Origin: Thalassococcus sp. S3
GTDB lineage: Bacteria > Pseudomonadota > Alphaproteobacteria > Rhodobacterales > Rhodobacteraceae
DNA: 64,000 bases
Assembly (NCBI RefSeq): GCF_004216475.1
Contig: NZ_CP022303.1
Location: 3,534,001-3,598,000, forward strand
Reading direction: 5' to 3'
In this document: positions 1 through 8,590 of the stretch, piece after piece
How the letters are laid out: the number at the start of each line of letters is the position of its first letter
Numbering within the stretch: the first letter of the stretch is position 1
Notes under the pieces: model-generated
What the model was told of the DNA's origin: nothing
The model's database searches: none
What the model saw: the letters and a program-made list of their open reading frames with translations, nothing else
Position numbers and translations under genes: made by a program

Positions 1-1186
1 CAAACGCGAAATGGGGATTGGCTGACGGATCGGCGACGCGGTTTTCGATCCGAGAGGCCGGATCGCCCGGCGCCATCAGCGCGCGCAGCATCGCCCCGCG
101 ATTGTCCCACCCCCAATGCACGGCATTGGGCGCCAACTGATAAGCACCATAGCGTTTGTAGCTGGTGACCGTCGGCCCGGTGAGCAGACAGCTTTCGCCC
201 GCGCGGGCAAGCAGTCCCGCGATCCAGCCGCCGGCCTCTTGCGTCAGCTTTCGTTCCCGTTTCGGTGTAAAGACATTCGACCCGTCGCGCAGATCCCGCA
301 GCGACTGGTGCAGGTGCCAGCCACTGGCACAGGCATTGGACACGACCGGTTTGGCCATGAAGGTCGCATGCAGGCCCCGTGCCGCGCAGACCTGTTTGAC
401 CATCGAGCGGAACATGACCATCGCATCGGCATGCGCCATGGGCGGGGCGGGATCGAAGGTCACCTCGAACTGGCTGGGGCCCATTTCGATCTCGATGGAA
501 CGGATCGGAAGGCCCAAACCTTGTGCGTGCTGGCGAAGCGTGTCGAGGATCTCCTCTGCGTCGGCATAGCGATCCTCGGTCAGGAATTGATAGCCATGGG
601 TCAGCGCCTGGGTGACGGGCGGCTGGCCCGGCATGGTTGTCGCCGCGTGGGAGCGGTTTGGATCGGTGATGGAAAAGATATGAAACTCGATCTCAAGCCC
701 CATCAGCGCGGCATAGCCAGCATCGGCCAGGGCACGCTCCGCCCGCGCCAGGACCGTGCGGGAGGCGAATGGGATGGGCGTGCCGTCGCGGTGAACGACG
801 TCGCAGAGAAGCCAGGCGGAACGGGGCGACCAGGGGAGCGGTCGGAAGGTGGCGGGGTCCGGGATCAGCAGGACATCGGAGGCCCCGCGCAGCGGTCCGG
901 TCGCGGCTTCGGCGTCAGTGGACCAGACATCGAAAGCGGTGCGGTGAGAGGTATCCTTGAGAAGCAGCGTGCCGGGCACGGCGAGGCCGGTGGTGAAGGC
1001 AGAGCGCAGGGCGGAGGCCACGAGCGTTTTGCCGCGTAGAATACCGTGCTGGTCGGGGAAAACGACACGGACGGTTTCAGTCTGGCTGGAGGCGAGCCGG
1101 GCGAGAAGCTCATCGGCCCCTTGCGAGGCCTCTTCGCAGAGGAGCCCGCGCGCGGCCAGCGCGCCGGTCGCAACGCTGTCAGACAT
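1..1186 (-). CDS. Glutamine synthetase-like ligase (partial, C-terminus off the left edge)
   Basis: My reading of the minus strand from ATG 1186 gives a protein beginning MSDSVATGALAARGLL that stays open to the window edge (about 395 codons). It carries GS-family signatures: VRVVFPDQHGILRGKT near the N-terminus, GLEIEFHIF (metal-binding glutamates), and GPTVTSYKRYGAYQLAPN plus the following WGWDNRG in the catalytic half. The family makes glutamine or gamma-glutamyl amides from glutamate, ATP and an amine. The start lies 2 nt after the stop of the upstream Rieske oxygenase gene, so the two are probably translationally coupled. That pairing suggests an amine substrate other than ammonia, such as in gamma-glutamylputrescine or gamma-glutamylanilide synthesis. 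This is inference. The C-terminus is missing from the window. Confidence 0.85.
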   Translation of the reverse strand, partial: MSDSVATGALAARGLLCEEASQGADELLARLASSQTETVRVVFPDQHGILRGKTLVASALRSAFTTGLAVPGTLLLKDTSHRTAFDVWSTDAEAATGPLRGASDVLLIPDPATFRPLPWSPRSAWLLCDVVHRDGTPIPFASRTVLARAERALADAGYAALMGLEIEFHIFSITDPNRSHAATTMPGQPPVTQALTHGYQFLTEDRYADAEEILDTLRQHAQGLGLPIRSIEIEMGPSQFEVTFDPAPPMAHADAMVMFRSMVKQVCAARGLHATFMAKPVVSNACASGWHLHQSLRDLRDGSNVFTPKRERKLTQEAGGWIAGLLARAGESCLLTGPTVTSYKRYGAYQLAPNAVHWGWDNRGAMLRALMAPGDPASRIENRVADPSANPHFAF

Positions 1187-1188
1187 GA

Positions 1189-2505
1189 TCAGAGACGCGC
1201 ATCCCAAGGGCAGTCCGCCCGCCGCGCAGCGTCGCTTTGCGCATTCACACTCTCCCACTCGTGACCGTCTGCTATCGCATCATTGGAGAGTGGACCGAAA
1301 ATGCCTTGCGGATCAACGCCACCGCGCATCGGAAGCGCCTCGGCCTGTCCGTCTTTCACCTTGGCAATCGCGTCCCGCAGCATCCGCCGATAGCGGATGA
1401 TGCCCACATCCGTCTTGCCCAGATGTTCGCGGGTGCGATCCTGGATCCGCCCCATGCTCTCCACCGCCCATTGGTCATGCACGTTGATATCAAGACCCAT
1501 GCCGGTATAGGTCTCGCGCGCCTGCTCCTCCGGGTCATATCCGTAATTGTTGCGCGCGTTTTTCAGCGGTGCGTAGTCGGGTAGGCGATGTTCCTTTAGC
1601 CTTTGTTCGCGCATGAGGGTCTTGTTCACCGGGTCCTTGAAGCTGGTGAACATCGAATACCAATAGCAGGTCGTGTCATCGACCGGCACGTGCCATTGGG
1701 TGATCGTCATCTCACGCGACATCGGGATGCAGATCGCCTCGGGGAAGATCTGATTGGTGATGCGCACATGGGTGCGGCCATCCTCCATGTGGCGAAGCGC
1801 CGTCAGCTTGAGACCGTACTCCATCTCATCCACGCGGATTTCGGGGCGCGGATAGTCACGCAGCAGCTTGGTCATCGGGATCTCGGTATTGCCGGCCTTG
1901 TCCCGGAATTGCTTGCCGTAGCTGTCGGCGGGGTCCTCGTCCTGCAGGAAGCGATGGAGGAAGGAGGCATGGGCGGGGTCGATCCCCACCTCCATCGCTT
2001 GCAGCCAGTTACATTCCCACAGCCCCTTGAAGGCGAAGACATGGCTGTCCGGCGCGCGGAAGCAGTCGAGATTGGGAAAGGCCGGAGGATCGCCGGGGCC
2101 CATATAGGCCCAGACGATGCCGTTCTTTTCGATGACGGGATAGGAGGTTGCCCGGATGTTTTCATGCATGTGAGAGCCTTCTGGCTCCCCGGGTTGTTCG
2201 ACGCATTGGCCGGTGCGGTCGAAATGCCAGCCGTGAAAGGGACAACGCAGGCCGTTGTCTTCGAGCCGACCATAGCAGAGGTCCGCCCCGCGATGGGGAC
2301 AATGCCGGTCGATCAGGCCGAGTTTGCCCGCGCTGTCGCGGAAAAGCACGAGGTCTTCGCCCAAAAGGCGCACGGGAACAACGGGGCGCGCGCTTATCAG
2401 CTCGTCGCTGAGTGCTGCGGGCTGCCAGTAGTGGCGCAGCACCGAACCGGCATCGGAGCCGGGGCCGACGCGGGTGAGGCTGTCGTTCAGGGCCTGGCTG
2501 ATCAT
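1189..2505 (-). CDS. Rieske [2Fe-2S] aromatic ring-hydroxylating oxygenase, alpha subunit
   Basis: A 438-residue protein of the phthalate 4,5-dioxygenase-like class. The N-terminal Rieske domain has CPHRG and CPFHGWHF (two Cys, two His for the 2Fe-2S cluster). The mononuclear-iron motif is NWLQAMEVGIDPAHASFLH, giving the bridging Asp and the His pair. It would insert oxygen into an aromatic or other substrate using electrons from a separate reductase; no reductase gene is adjacent in this window. The start is placed at ATG 2505, preceded by a GGGAG ribosome site; an in-frame ATG lies 15 codons upstream but runs into the palindromic operator region. It forms a two-gene unit with the GS-like gene and is divergent from an IclR regulator. 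Substrate unknown. Confidence 0.88.
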   Translation of the reverse strand: MISQALNDSLTRVGPGSDAGSVLRHYWQPAALSDELISARPVVPVRLLGEDLVLFRDSAGKLGLIDRHCPHRGADLCYGRLEDNGLRCPFHGWHFDRTGQCVEQPGEPEGSHMHENIRATSYPVIEKNGIVWAYMGPGDPPAFPNLDCFRAPDSHVFAFKGLWECNWLQAMEVGIDPAHASFLHRFLQDEDPADSYGKQFRDKAGNTEIPMTKLLRDYPRPEIRVDEMEYGLKLTALRHMEDGRTHVRITNQIFPEAICIPMSREMTITQWHVPVDDTTCYWYSMFTSFKDPVNKTLMREQRLKEHRLPDYAPLKNARNNYGYDPEEQARETYTGMGLDINVHDQWAVESMGRIQDRTREHLGKTDVGIIRYRRMLRDAIAKVKDGQAEALPMRGGVDPQGIFGPLSNDAIADGHEWESVNAQSDAARRADCPWDARL

Positions 2506-2538
2506 GGCGGAGCTCCCTTGTAAATCTTCTGCGATGTA

Positions 2539-2566
2539 CGTATAACGCACACATGGGTGTTATACG
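2539..2566. promoter_or_regulatory. Palindromic operator between Rieske gene and iclR-type regulator
   Basis: CGTATAAC (2539-2546) and GTTATACG (2559-2566) are exact inverted repeats separated by 12 nt, and the symmetry extends loosely inward (GCAC against GGTG). It sits between the start codons of the divergent oxygenase (2505) and IclR (2606) genes. IclR proteins bind palindromes of this kind and often autoregulate while controlling the divergent catabolic operon. Its assignment as this regulator's site is inference. Confidence 0.6.
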
Positions 2567-2605
2567 ATCAGTCTTGCCCGATGTGGCGTTTGGGTCAAGC
2601 GCGGC

Positions 2606-3349
2606 GTGAGTCAGAATCGCGATATCGCGACGACCTTCGCCAAGGGCCTCGAGGTGATGCGTGTCTTTGACGGCTCACCGCCCGGCTTGTCACTGGCAGA
2701 GGTTGCCCGGCGGACAGGGCTTGACCGCGCGGCAGCCCGGCGGCTGGTTCTGACGCTGGTCGAGTGCGGGTATCTTGTAAAAAACGGACGTGATTTCGTA
2801 CAAACCGCCAAGGTGCTTGGTTTGGCCGGTGGCTATCTACAGGCCCGGGGCATCGGCGCCCGGGTGCAACCGGTGCTGGATCGCCATGCGGCTCGACTGG
2901 GCGCGGCGATCACCTATGCAGTGCGCGAAGGCGACCGGGCGCTTCTGGTGGCGCAATCGACATTGCAGGACAGCCCGGTGTCATTTGGCTTTACGATGGG
3001 GAGCGGGCTGCCAATGCTGCATACCGCATTGGGCCGGATGCTCCTGGCAGGGCTGGAGCCGGAGACCGCTTCGGATCTTGTCCACCAGGCGCCCTGCCCC
3101 GCCCACACACCAAAGAGCGAGGTGCGGCGGGACGTGATAGCCCAGACCGTGGCGCGGATACGGTCGCAAGGATTTGCGGTGGTGGATAGCGAGTTCGAGG
3201 CCGGCATTATTGGCTTTTCCGCACCGGTAGGCTGCACCGCCGTGGTCGGCGCCTCAGCAGCAAGAGGGATTGCCGCAACAGACGCCATGGCAGATCGCTA
3301 CATCGGGGCCTTGCAGGCCTGCGCGGCGGAGCTTGTCGCCGTGCAATGA
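2606..3349 (+). CDS. IclR-family transcriptional regulator (PcaR/PobR-like)
   Basis: A 247-residue protein. The N-terminal winged helix-turn-helix (LSLAEVARRTGLDRAAARRLVLTL, roughly residues 28-52) is followed by an IclR effector-binding domain with VVGASAARG-type residues near the C-terminus. It starts at GTG 2606; an upstream ATG at 2581 is in another frame. It is divergent from the Rieske/GS-like pair, with a 28-bp palindrome between, so it is the likely local regulator. IclR proteins of the PcaR/PobR branch typically respond to aromatic acids. The effector here cannot be read from the sequence. Confidence 0.9.
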   Translation: MSQNRDIATTFAKGLEVMRVFDGSPPGLSLAEVARRTGLDRAAARRLVLTLVECGYLVKNGRDFVQTAKVLGLAGGYLQARGIGARVQPVLDRHAARLGAAITYAVREGDRALLVAQSTLQDSPVSFGFTMGSGLPMLHTALGRMLLAGLEPETASDLVHQAPCPAHTPKSEVRRDVIAQTVARIRSQGFAVVDSEFEAGIIGFSAPVGCTAVVGASAARGIAATDAMADRYIGALQACAAELVAVQ

Positions 3350-3543
3350 ATAGCAAGGCGACCGGGTCCGTGGTCTGATGCAGTCATTGAAACCCGCCCT
3401 AAAGATCAACGGGCTGAGCCTTCGCGAGATTGCAAACAGCAAGATAAATAGAGCGGATAGTGAATATATGGCCCCTGAAGACGCAGGCACCAGCCGACGG
3501 ACGGTGAAGCCACGCGAAGGACAGGAGGCATGGCGAGACGGGG

Positions 3544-3969
3544 TTAAATCCCGGAATAGTCCACCACAGCGGTCATCCCCAGTTCGGCAGTCGCTTCGAT
3601 CTCAACCACCGCCTCGTCCTCAACCAAGGCCGACACCACCACCATCGTCATCGCGGGAAAATGCCGCCCCAGCACGCGGCGATAGGCCTCTCCGATCTCA
3701 CCCTGACGCGCGACATAGTCGCGTTTGTCGGTGACGTACCAGGTCAGGCGCACCAGATCCTGGGGCGTGCCTCCGGCTGCTTCCAGCACGGCGCGTATAT
3801 TCAGCAGGGCCTGCTCCATCTGGCCAATGAAGTCATGGCTCTCAAAGATCTGATCGGCGGTCCACCCGATCTGGCCTCCGATATAGAGCGTGCCGGTCTC
3901 GGTGAGCATGCCGTTGGCATAGCCTTTGGCCGGTTTCCAGCCGTCGGGGTGGATGATCCTGTGGGGCAT
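3544..3969 (-). CDS. RidA/YjgF-family enamine/imine deaminase
   Basis: A 141-residue Rid-family protein (GGQIGWTADQ, LLNIRAVLEAAGG, LTWYVTDKRDY, FPAMTMVVVSALVEDEAVVEIEATA). RidA proteins hydrolyse reactive enamines and imines to carbonyls plus ammonia; the usual substrate-binding Arg is not at the common IPG-R position I know, so this is probably a Rid subgroup other than canonical RidA. It is the last gene of the aromatic-CoA operon, 10 nt downstream of livF. In an anthranilate pathway, dearomatised amino-cyclohexadiene intermediates are enamines or imines, so a deaminase makes chemical sense. That role is inference. Confidence 0.85.
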   Translation of the reverse strand: MPHRIIHPDGWKPAKGYANGMLTETGTLYIGGQIGWTADQIFESHDFIGQMEQALLNIRAVLEAAGGTPQDLVRLTWYVTDKRDYVARQGEIGEAYRRVLGRHFPAMTMVVVSALVEDEAVVEIEATAELGMTAVVDYSGI

Positions 3970-3979
3970 GTCAGACCTT

Positions 3980-4669
3980 TCAGACGCCTAGGAAGCGTTC
4001 GGTAACATCATGGGAGAGTTCAGAGAATGCGCCGTGCCAGACCGATGCGCCGCGTTCGATGATGACGGCGCGGTCGGCGACGGTGCCAAGCTCACGGATG
4101 GATTTGTCGACGACGAGGATGGCAAGACCGGTTTCGGCCTTGAGCCGGGCGATGGCCGACCAGATCTCTTGCCGGACGACGGGGGCGAGGCCTTCTGTAG
4201 CCTCGTCAAGAATGAGCAGGCGCGGGTTCGTCATCAGGGCGCGACCGATGGCAAGCATCTGTTGCTCGCCCCCCGACAAAGACGCGGCGGACTGGTTGGC
4301 CCGCTCGCCGAGGCGGGGGAAGAGCTCGGTCACGCGGGTGAAATCCCAGTCACCGGGCCGGGCGGCGGCGATCAGGTTTTCATGGACGGTGAGGTTCGGA
4401 AAACAGCGTCGGCCCTCGGGGACAAGGCCCAAACCGGCGCGGGCGGCTTTGTGAGAGGGCAGCGCGCCGATGTCCTGATCGTCGAAAGTGACGGTACCGG
4501 TAGCGTGGCGCAGCATCCGGCAGATCACCTTGATCGTTGTGGATTTGCCCATGCCGTTGCGACCCATGAGTGCGACCACTTCCCCCGCACCCACATCGAG
4601 CGAGACGTCGAAAAGCGCTTGGGAAGGGCCATAGAAGGCGGCGATGTTCTGGGCCGAAAGCAAGGTCAT
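3980..4669 (-). CDS. livF: Branched-chain amino-acid-type ABC transporter ATP-binding protein LivF
   Basis: A 229-residue ATPase: Walker A GRNGMGKST, signature LSGGEQQ, Walker B RLLILDEATEGLAP, and an H-loop replaced by Lys/Ser (VVDKSIREL instead of VEQN or VEHD). It energises import with LivG, LivM and LivH. Its ATG overlaps the livG stop by 4 nt. Given the operon, the cargo is probably an aromatic acid such as 2-aminobenzoate rather than leucine. The missing H-loop His is unusual and could lower the ATPase rate of this half. Confidence 0.9.
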   Translation of the reverse strand: MTLLSAQNIAAFYGPSQALFDVSLDVGAGEVVALMGRNGMGKSTTIKVICRMLRHATGTVTFDDQDIGALPSHKAARAGLGLVPEGRRCFPNLTVHENLIAAARPGDWDFTRVTELFPRLGERANQSAASLSGGEQQMLAIGRALMTNPRLLILDEATEGLAPVVRQEIWSAIARLKAETGLAILVVDKSIRELGTVADRAVIIERGASVWHGAFSELSHDVTERFLGV

Positions 4670-5421
4670 GCGGCGTCTTCCTCCCCCAGATAGGCAACGC
4701 GCACATCACGGTTGGCGCGGATCTCGGCCGCGGTGCCGGTGGCGATGATCTCGCCGTAAACCAGCACGCTGATGCGGTCGGCAAGCGCAAAGACCGCATC
4801 CATGTCGTGTTCGACCAGCAGGATCGGCGCCTCGTGGCGCAGCGTGTCGAGGAAGGTGGTCAGGCGTTGGGAGCCTTCGGCGCCGAGACCCGCCATCGGC
4901 TCGTCCATCAAGAACGCGCGGGGGCGCAGGGTGAGGGCCACGGCCACCTCCAACTGGCGGCGTTGGCCGTGGGAGAGATCGGCGGTGCGTGTCGCGGCGT
5001 GGTCGCTTAGGCCCACGCGGTCGAGCGCGTCGCGCGCGGCTTCGACAAGGGCGCGGTCGCTCATCACGGGGCGCAGGAAGCGCATCACGCCGCCCCGTTG
5101 GCCCAAGGCGCCCAGAACGGTGTTTTGCAGGACGGTGTAGTCCATCGCCAGCGACGAGATCTGGAAAGTGCGCCCCAGCCCCTTGCGCGCACGGGCGACG
5201 GTATTGAGGGCGGTGACGTCCTCTCCGGCAAAACGGATCGTGCCGGCATCGGGGGCAAGATTGCCCGCGATCTGTTTGATCAGAGTGGATTTTCCGGCAC
5301 CGTTGGGGCCGATGAGAGCATGGATTTCCCCGGGTTTCAGGTCGAGCGACACGTCATGGCAGGCCCGCACCGCGCCGAAAGATTTGGAGAGGCTTGCGAT
5401 CTGCAGGATCGGCTCAGTCAT
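4666..5421 (-). CDS. livG: ABC transporter ATP-binding protein LivG
   Basis: A 251-residue ATPase with Walker A GPNGAGKST, signature LSHGQRRQLEVA, Walker B RAFLMDEPMAGLG and H-loop LLVEHDMD. The start chosen is ATG 5421 (MTEPILQIASLSKSFG), which overlaps the end of livM by 8 nt; a longer reading would begin in the upstream gene. It pairs with the LivF ATPase on the LivHM permease. Confidence 0.92.
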   Translation of the reverse strand: MTEPILQIASLSKSFGAVRACHDVSLDLKPGEIHALIGPNGAGKSTLIKQIAGNLAPDAGTIRFAGEDVTALNTVARARKGLGRTFQISSLAMDYTVLQNTVLGALGQRGGVMRFLRPVMSDRALVEAARDALDRVGLSDHAATRTADLSHGQRRQLEVAVALTLRPRAFLMDEPMAGLGAEGSQRLTTFLDTLRHEAPILLVEHDMDAVFALADRISVLVYGEIIATGTAAEIRANRDVRVAYLGEEDAA

Positions 5422-6397
5422 GGGCCACCTCCCGCCCGGCAAGCGCGCCGATCAGGCCGCCGCGGGCGAAGAGGACCACGCCCAGAAGCAGGGCGCCGAG
5501 ATAGATCAGCCAGAACTCGCTGAGCCCGCCCAGCCAATGTTCCAGCAGAACGAAGAGGGCAGCGCCGACAACGGGGCCATAAAGCCGCCCGACGCCGCCG
5601 AGGATGATGAAAATGATGAATTCGCCCGACATCTGCCAACTGAACATGGTCGGGCTGACGAAGCGGTTGAGATCGGCGAAGAGCGCACCGGCCAGCCCGG
5701 TGATGGCACCTGAGATGGTGAAGGCCACCAGCCGCAAGCGGAAGCTGTCGATGCCCACCGTCTGCACCCGCGCGTCATTCTGGCGGGCCGCCCCAAGGGC
5801 CAAGCCGAAGGGGGAGCGCGCGAGGCGGGCGGAGAAGAACAGCACCGCGGCGAGGATCACGTAGCAGATCGCAAAATACTGGATCGGGTCGAGCGTGTTG
5901 AGGCCCGGAAACTCGTTGCGGATGTAAATCGACAGACCATCTTCGCCGCCATAGGCGGGCCAGGAGATGGCGAAATAGTAGAACATCTGCCCGAAAGCCA
6001 AGGTAATCATGATGAAATAGACGCCGGACGTGCCGAGGCTGAGCGCGCCGATGGCCAGAGCCGCGAGGGCAGAGAAGATCACCGCGACCAGCCAGATCAC
6101 GGGCATGGACTTGGTGCCTTCGATCAGGAACGGCGCCTCCATCAGCGGCGTGAAGGTCTGGGCGTGGCTGGCAAGGATACCCATCGCATAACCGCCGATC
6201 CCGAAGAACACGGCGTGGCCAAGGCTGACGAGACCGCCGAGGCCGAGGGCGATGTTCAGACCCACGCCCGCCAGAGCGAAAACAGCGACCTTGGTGGCGA
6301 GCGTGATCGTGAAAGGCTCGTCCGCGCTCCACGCCCAGAGGGGGATGGCGAGGAGGGCCAAGAGGACAAGGCCGTTGAGGACGCGTTCAGAGATCAT
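5414..6397 (-). CDS. livM: ABC transporter permease LivM
   Basis: A 327-residue hydrophobic protein with about eight to nine membrane segments and the LivM-type stretch VGLNIALGLGGLVSLGHAVFFGIGG. The start is ATG 6397, overlapping the livH stop; a GTG one codon earlier is also possible, and the GGGAG ribosome site fits the ATG better. It forms the permease heterodimer with LivH. Confidence 0.92.
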   Translation of the reverse strand: MISERVLNGLVLLALLAIPLWAWSADEPFTITLATKVAVFALAGVGLNIALGLGGLVSLGHAVFFGIGGYAMGILASHAQTFTPLMEAPFLIEGTKSMPVIWLVAVIFSALAALAIGALSLGTSGVYFIMITLAFGQMFYYFAISWPAYGGEDGLSIYIRNEFPGLNTLDPIQYFAICYVILAAVLFFSARLARSPFGLALGAARQNDARVQTVGIDSFRLRLVAFTISGAITGLAGALFADLNRFVSPTMFSWQMSGEFIIFIILGGVGRLYGPVVGAALFVLLEHWLGGLSEFWLIYLGALLLGVVLFARGGLIGALAGREVAHD

Positions 6398-7314
6398 CAC
6401 GCGCTCCCGTAAAGGCCGGTGGGACGGAAAAGGAGCACGCCGGCCATCAGGATGTAGATCAGCATGGACGCCAGCGCGGAGCCAACGGACGTGGCCGCCG
6501 AGGGGTCCATGAAGAACCCGAAGAGGACGGGCAGCAACGTGCGGCCCAGAGTGTCGGTGAGGCCCACGAGGACGGCACCGACAAAGGCGCCCTTGATGGA
6601 GCCGATGCCGCCGATGACGATGACGACGAAGGCGAGGATCAGCACGGGCTCTCCCATTCCAACCTGCACGGACTGGATCGCGCCCACCAAAGCACCGGCG
6701 AACCCTGCAAGGGCTGCGCCGAGGGCGAAGATCAGCGTGTAGAGTTTCGAGATATCCACGCCGAGGGCTGCGATCATCTCACGATCCGACTCGCCCGCGC
6801 GGATCTGGATGCCGATGCGGGTCTTGGCGATGAGCAGGAAGAGGCCTGCTGCGACGGCAAGGCCGATCAGAATGATGGTCAGCCGATAAAGCGGGTACTG
6901 GATGCCGCCCGGCAGAGTGACGGGGCCGGAGAGCAGATCAGGCACGTCGAGGAAGAGAGGAAAGGACCCGAATGCCCAGCGCGTGCCTTCGGAAGAGATC
7001 AGGATCAGCGCGAAGGTGGCCAGCACCTGGTCGAGGTGGTCGCGGTCGTAAAGCCTGCGGATCACGGTCAGTTCCACGATGGCCCCGGCCAGCGCGGCCG
7101 CGGCAAGGCTTGCCATCAGCGCCAGAAGGAAGGACCCGGTGGCGCCCGCCACGGCGGCGGCGGCAAAGGCACCGATCATGTAGAGCGAGCCATGCGCGAG
7201 GTTGATCAGCCCCATGACCCCGAAGATCAGGGTCAACCCGGCGGCCATGAGAAAAAGCATGACGCCGAATTGCAGGCCGTTGAGCACCTGCTCGATCAGA
7301 AGAAGCGTGGTCAT
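6397..7314 (-). CDS. livH: ABC transporter permease LivH
   Basis: A 305-residue membrane protein with LivH features: QVLNGLQFGVMLFLMAAGLT at the N-terminus, GVMGLINLAHGSLYMIGAF, and GGIGSIKGAFVGAVLVG near the C-terminus. It follows the binding-protein gene after 48 nt and overlaps livM, so the importer is transcribed binding protein, H, M, G, F. Confidence 0.92.
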   Translation of the reverse strand: MTTLLLIEQVLNGLQFGVMLFLMAAGLTLIFGVMGLINLAHGSLYMIGAFAAAAVAGATGSFLLALMASLAAAALAGAIVELTVIRRLYDRDHLDQVLATFALILISSEGTRWAFGSFPLFLDVPDLLSGPVTLPGGIQYPLYRLTIILIGLAVAAGLFLLIAKTRIGIQIRAGESDREMIAALGVDISKLYTLIFALGAALAGFAGALVGAIQSVQVGMGEPVLILAFVVIVIGGIGSIKGAFVGAVLVGLTDTLGRTLLPVLFGFFMDPSAATSVGSALASMLIYILMAGVLLFRPTGLYGSA

Positions 7315-7362
7315 GAGGCGTGATCCGGTCGGGGCCGGGCCCAGGCGGGGCCCGGCGCGCGG

Positions 7363-8499
7363 TTACATCTGACAGTCAGCCGCGTAAGCGTCGGTATGCC
7401 CGGTCAGGCCGGTGGCGATGATCTTGTTGGTGAAAACGCCATCCTCCTCAATCACTTCGCGGACATAGATCGACTGCACCGGGTGATTGTTCGGCCCGAA
7501 GGCAAACTCACCACGGGTGGAGGCGAAATCGGCCTCTTTCAGCGCCGCGCGGAAGGCGTCCATGTCAGAGACATCGGCCTTCTCCATGGCGGAGATCAGC
7601 AGGTTCGCCGTGTCGAAGCCCTGAGACGCATAGAGCGAGGGCAGCCGTCCGTATTCAGCCGTAAAGCTTTCGACAAAGGCCGCGTTGGTCGGATTGTCGA
7701 TGTCCTTGGACCATTGCGAGGTGTTCTTCACGCCCAGAGCGGCGCCGCCCACGGCCTGCAGGATGCCCTGATCGAAGCTGAAGGCCGGCCCCACCACGGG
7801 CAGGTCCACGCCGCTATCGGCATATTGCTTGAGGAACGAAATCCCCATGCCACCCGGCAGGAAGAAGAACACGCTGTCGGCGCCCGACGCGCGGATCTGT
7901 GCAATCTCAGCGGCATAGTCGGTCTGGCCCAGCTTGGTATAGATCTCGCCCGCAGGCTCGCCCTTGAAGAACCGCTTGAACCCGGTCAGCGCATCCTGTC
8001 CGGCCGGGTAGTTGGGCGCGAGGATGAAGGTTTTCTCATAGCCGACCTCGCTGGCATAGGCGCCCGCCGCTTCATGCAGCGCGTCGTTCTGCCAGGCAAC
8101 GTTGAAGTAGTTCGGATGGCAGGCCTTGCCGGCCAGCGCGGACGGACCGGCGTTGGGCGAGAGGTAAATCTTGTTCTGCGCCGTTGCCGCGGGCACCACC
8201 GCCATCGCGAGGTTCGACCAGATGATGCCGGTCATCACGTCGACCTTTTCGGCCTGGATCATCTTGTCGGCCAGTTGCACCGCGATCTCGGGCTTGCGCT
8301 GGTCGTCTTCGATCACGACCTCCAGATCGTCGCGGCCCGCCTGTTTGACCGCCAGCATGAAGCCGTCGCGCACGTCGATGCCCAGGCCCGCGCCACCGCC
8401 CGAAAGCGTGGTGATCATGCCGACCTTCAGCCCCTCGGCCTGCGCGCCGGCTGCCAGTGCGGCCATGCCAGCCGCCAGCACCAATGATTTAAATTTCAT
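7363..8499 (-). CDS. Periplasmic substrate-binding protein of Liv-type ABC importer
   Basis: A 378-residue Type 1 periplasmic binding protein. It has a Sec signal peptide MKFKSLVLAAGMAALAAGAQA, then the mature start EGLKVGMITTLSGGGAGLG. Start ATG 8499 has a clear GGGAG site. It would capture the substrate for LivFGHM. Members of this family next to CoA-ligase and aromatic monooxygenase genes are commonly binding proteins for aromatic acids; 2-aminobenzoate or a relative is the inferred ligand. It lies within the operon 91 nt downstream of the CoA ligase gene. Confidence 0.92.
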   Translation of the reverse strand: MKFKSLVLAAGMAALAAGAQAEGLKVGMITTLSGGGAGLGIDVRDGFMLAVKQAGRDDLEVVIEDDQRKPEIAVQLADKMIQAEKVDVMTGIIWSNLAMAVVPAATAQNKIYLSPNAGPSALAGKACHPNYFNVAWQNDALHEAAGAYASEVGYEKTFILAPNYPAGQDALTGFKRFFKGEPAGEIYTKLGQTDYAAEIAQIRASGADSVFFFLPGGMGISFLKQYADSGVDLPVVGPAFSFDQGILQAVGGAALGVKNTSQWSKDIDNPTNAAFVESFTAEYGRLPSLYASQGFDTANLLISAMEKADVSDMDAFRAALKEADFASTRGEFAFGPNNHPVQSIYVREVIEEDGVFTNKIIATGLTGHTDAYAADCQM

Positions 8500-8590
8500 C
8501 TCTTTTCTCCCGTTGTCTCTGGGGTCTTATGGTCTTGTCCGCACGCGTCCCCTTCCACGGGCGGATCGAATGGGATCATGACCCGCTGTG

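Noticed and set aside
116..1039. Plus-strand 307-residue open frame
   Set aside because: It is antisense to the glutamine synthetase-like gene, whose minus-strand frame shows family motifs; the plus frame has none.
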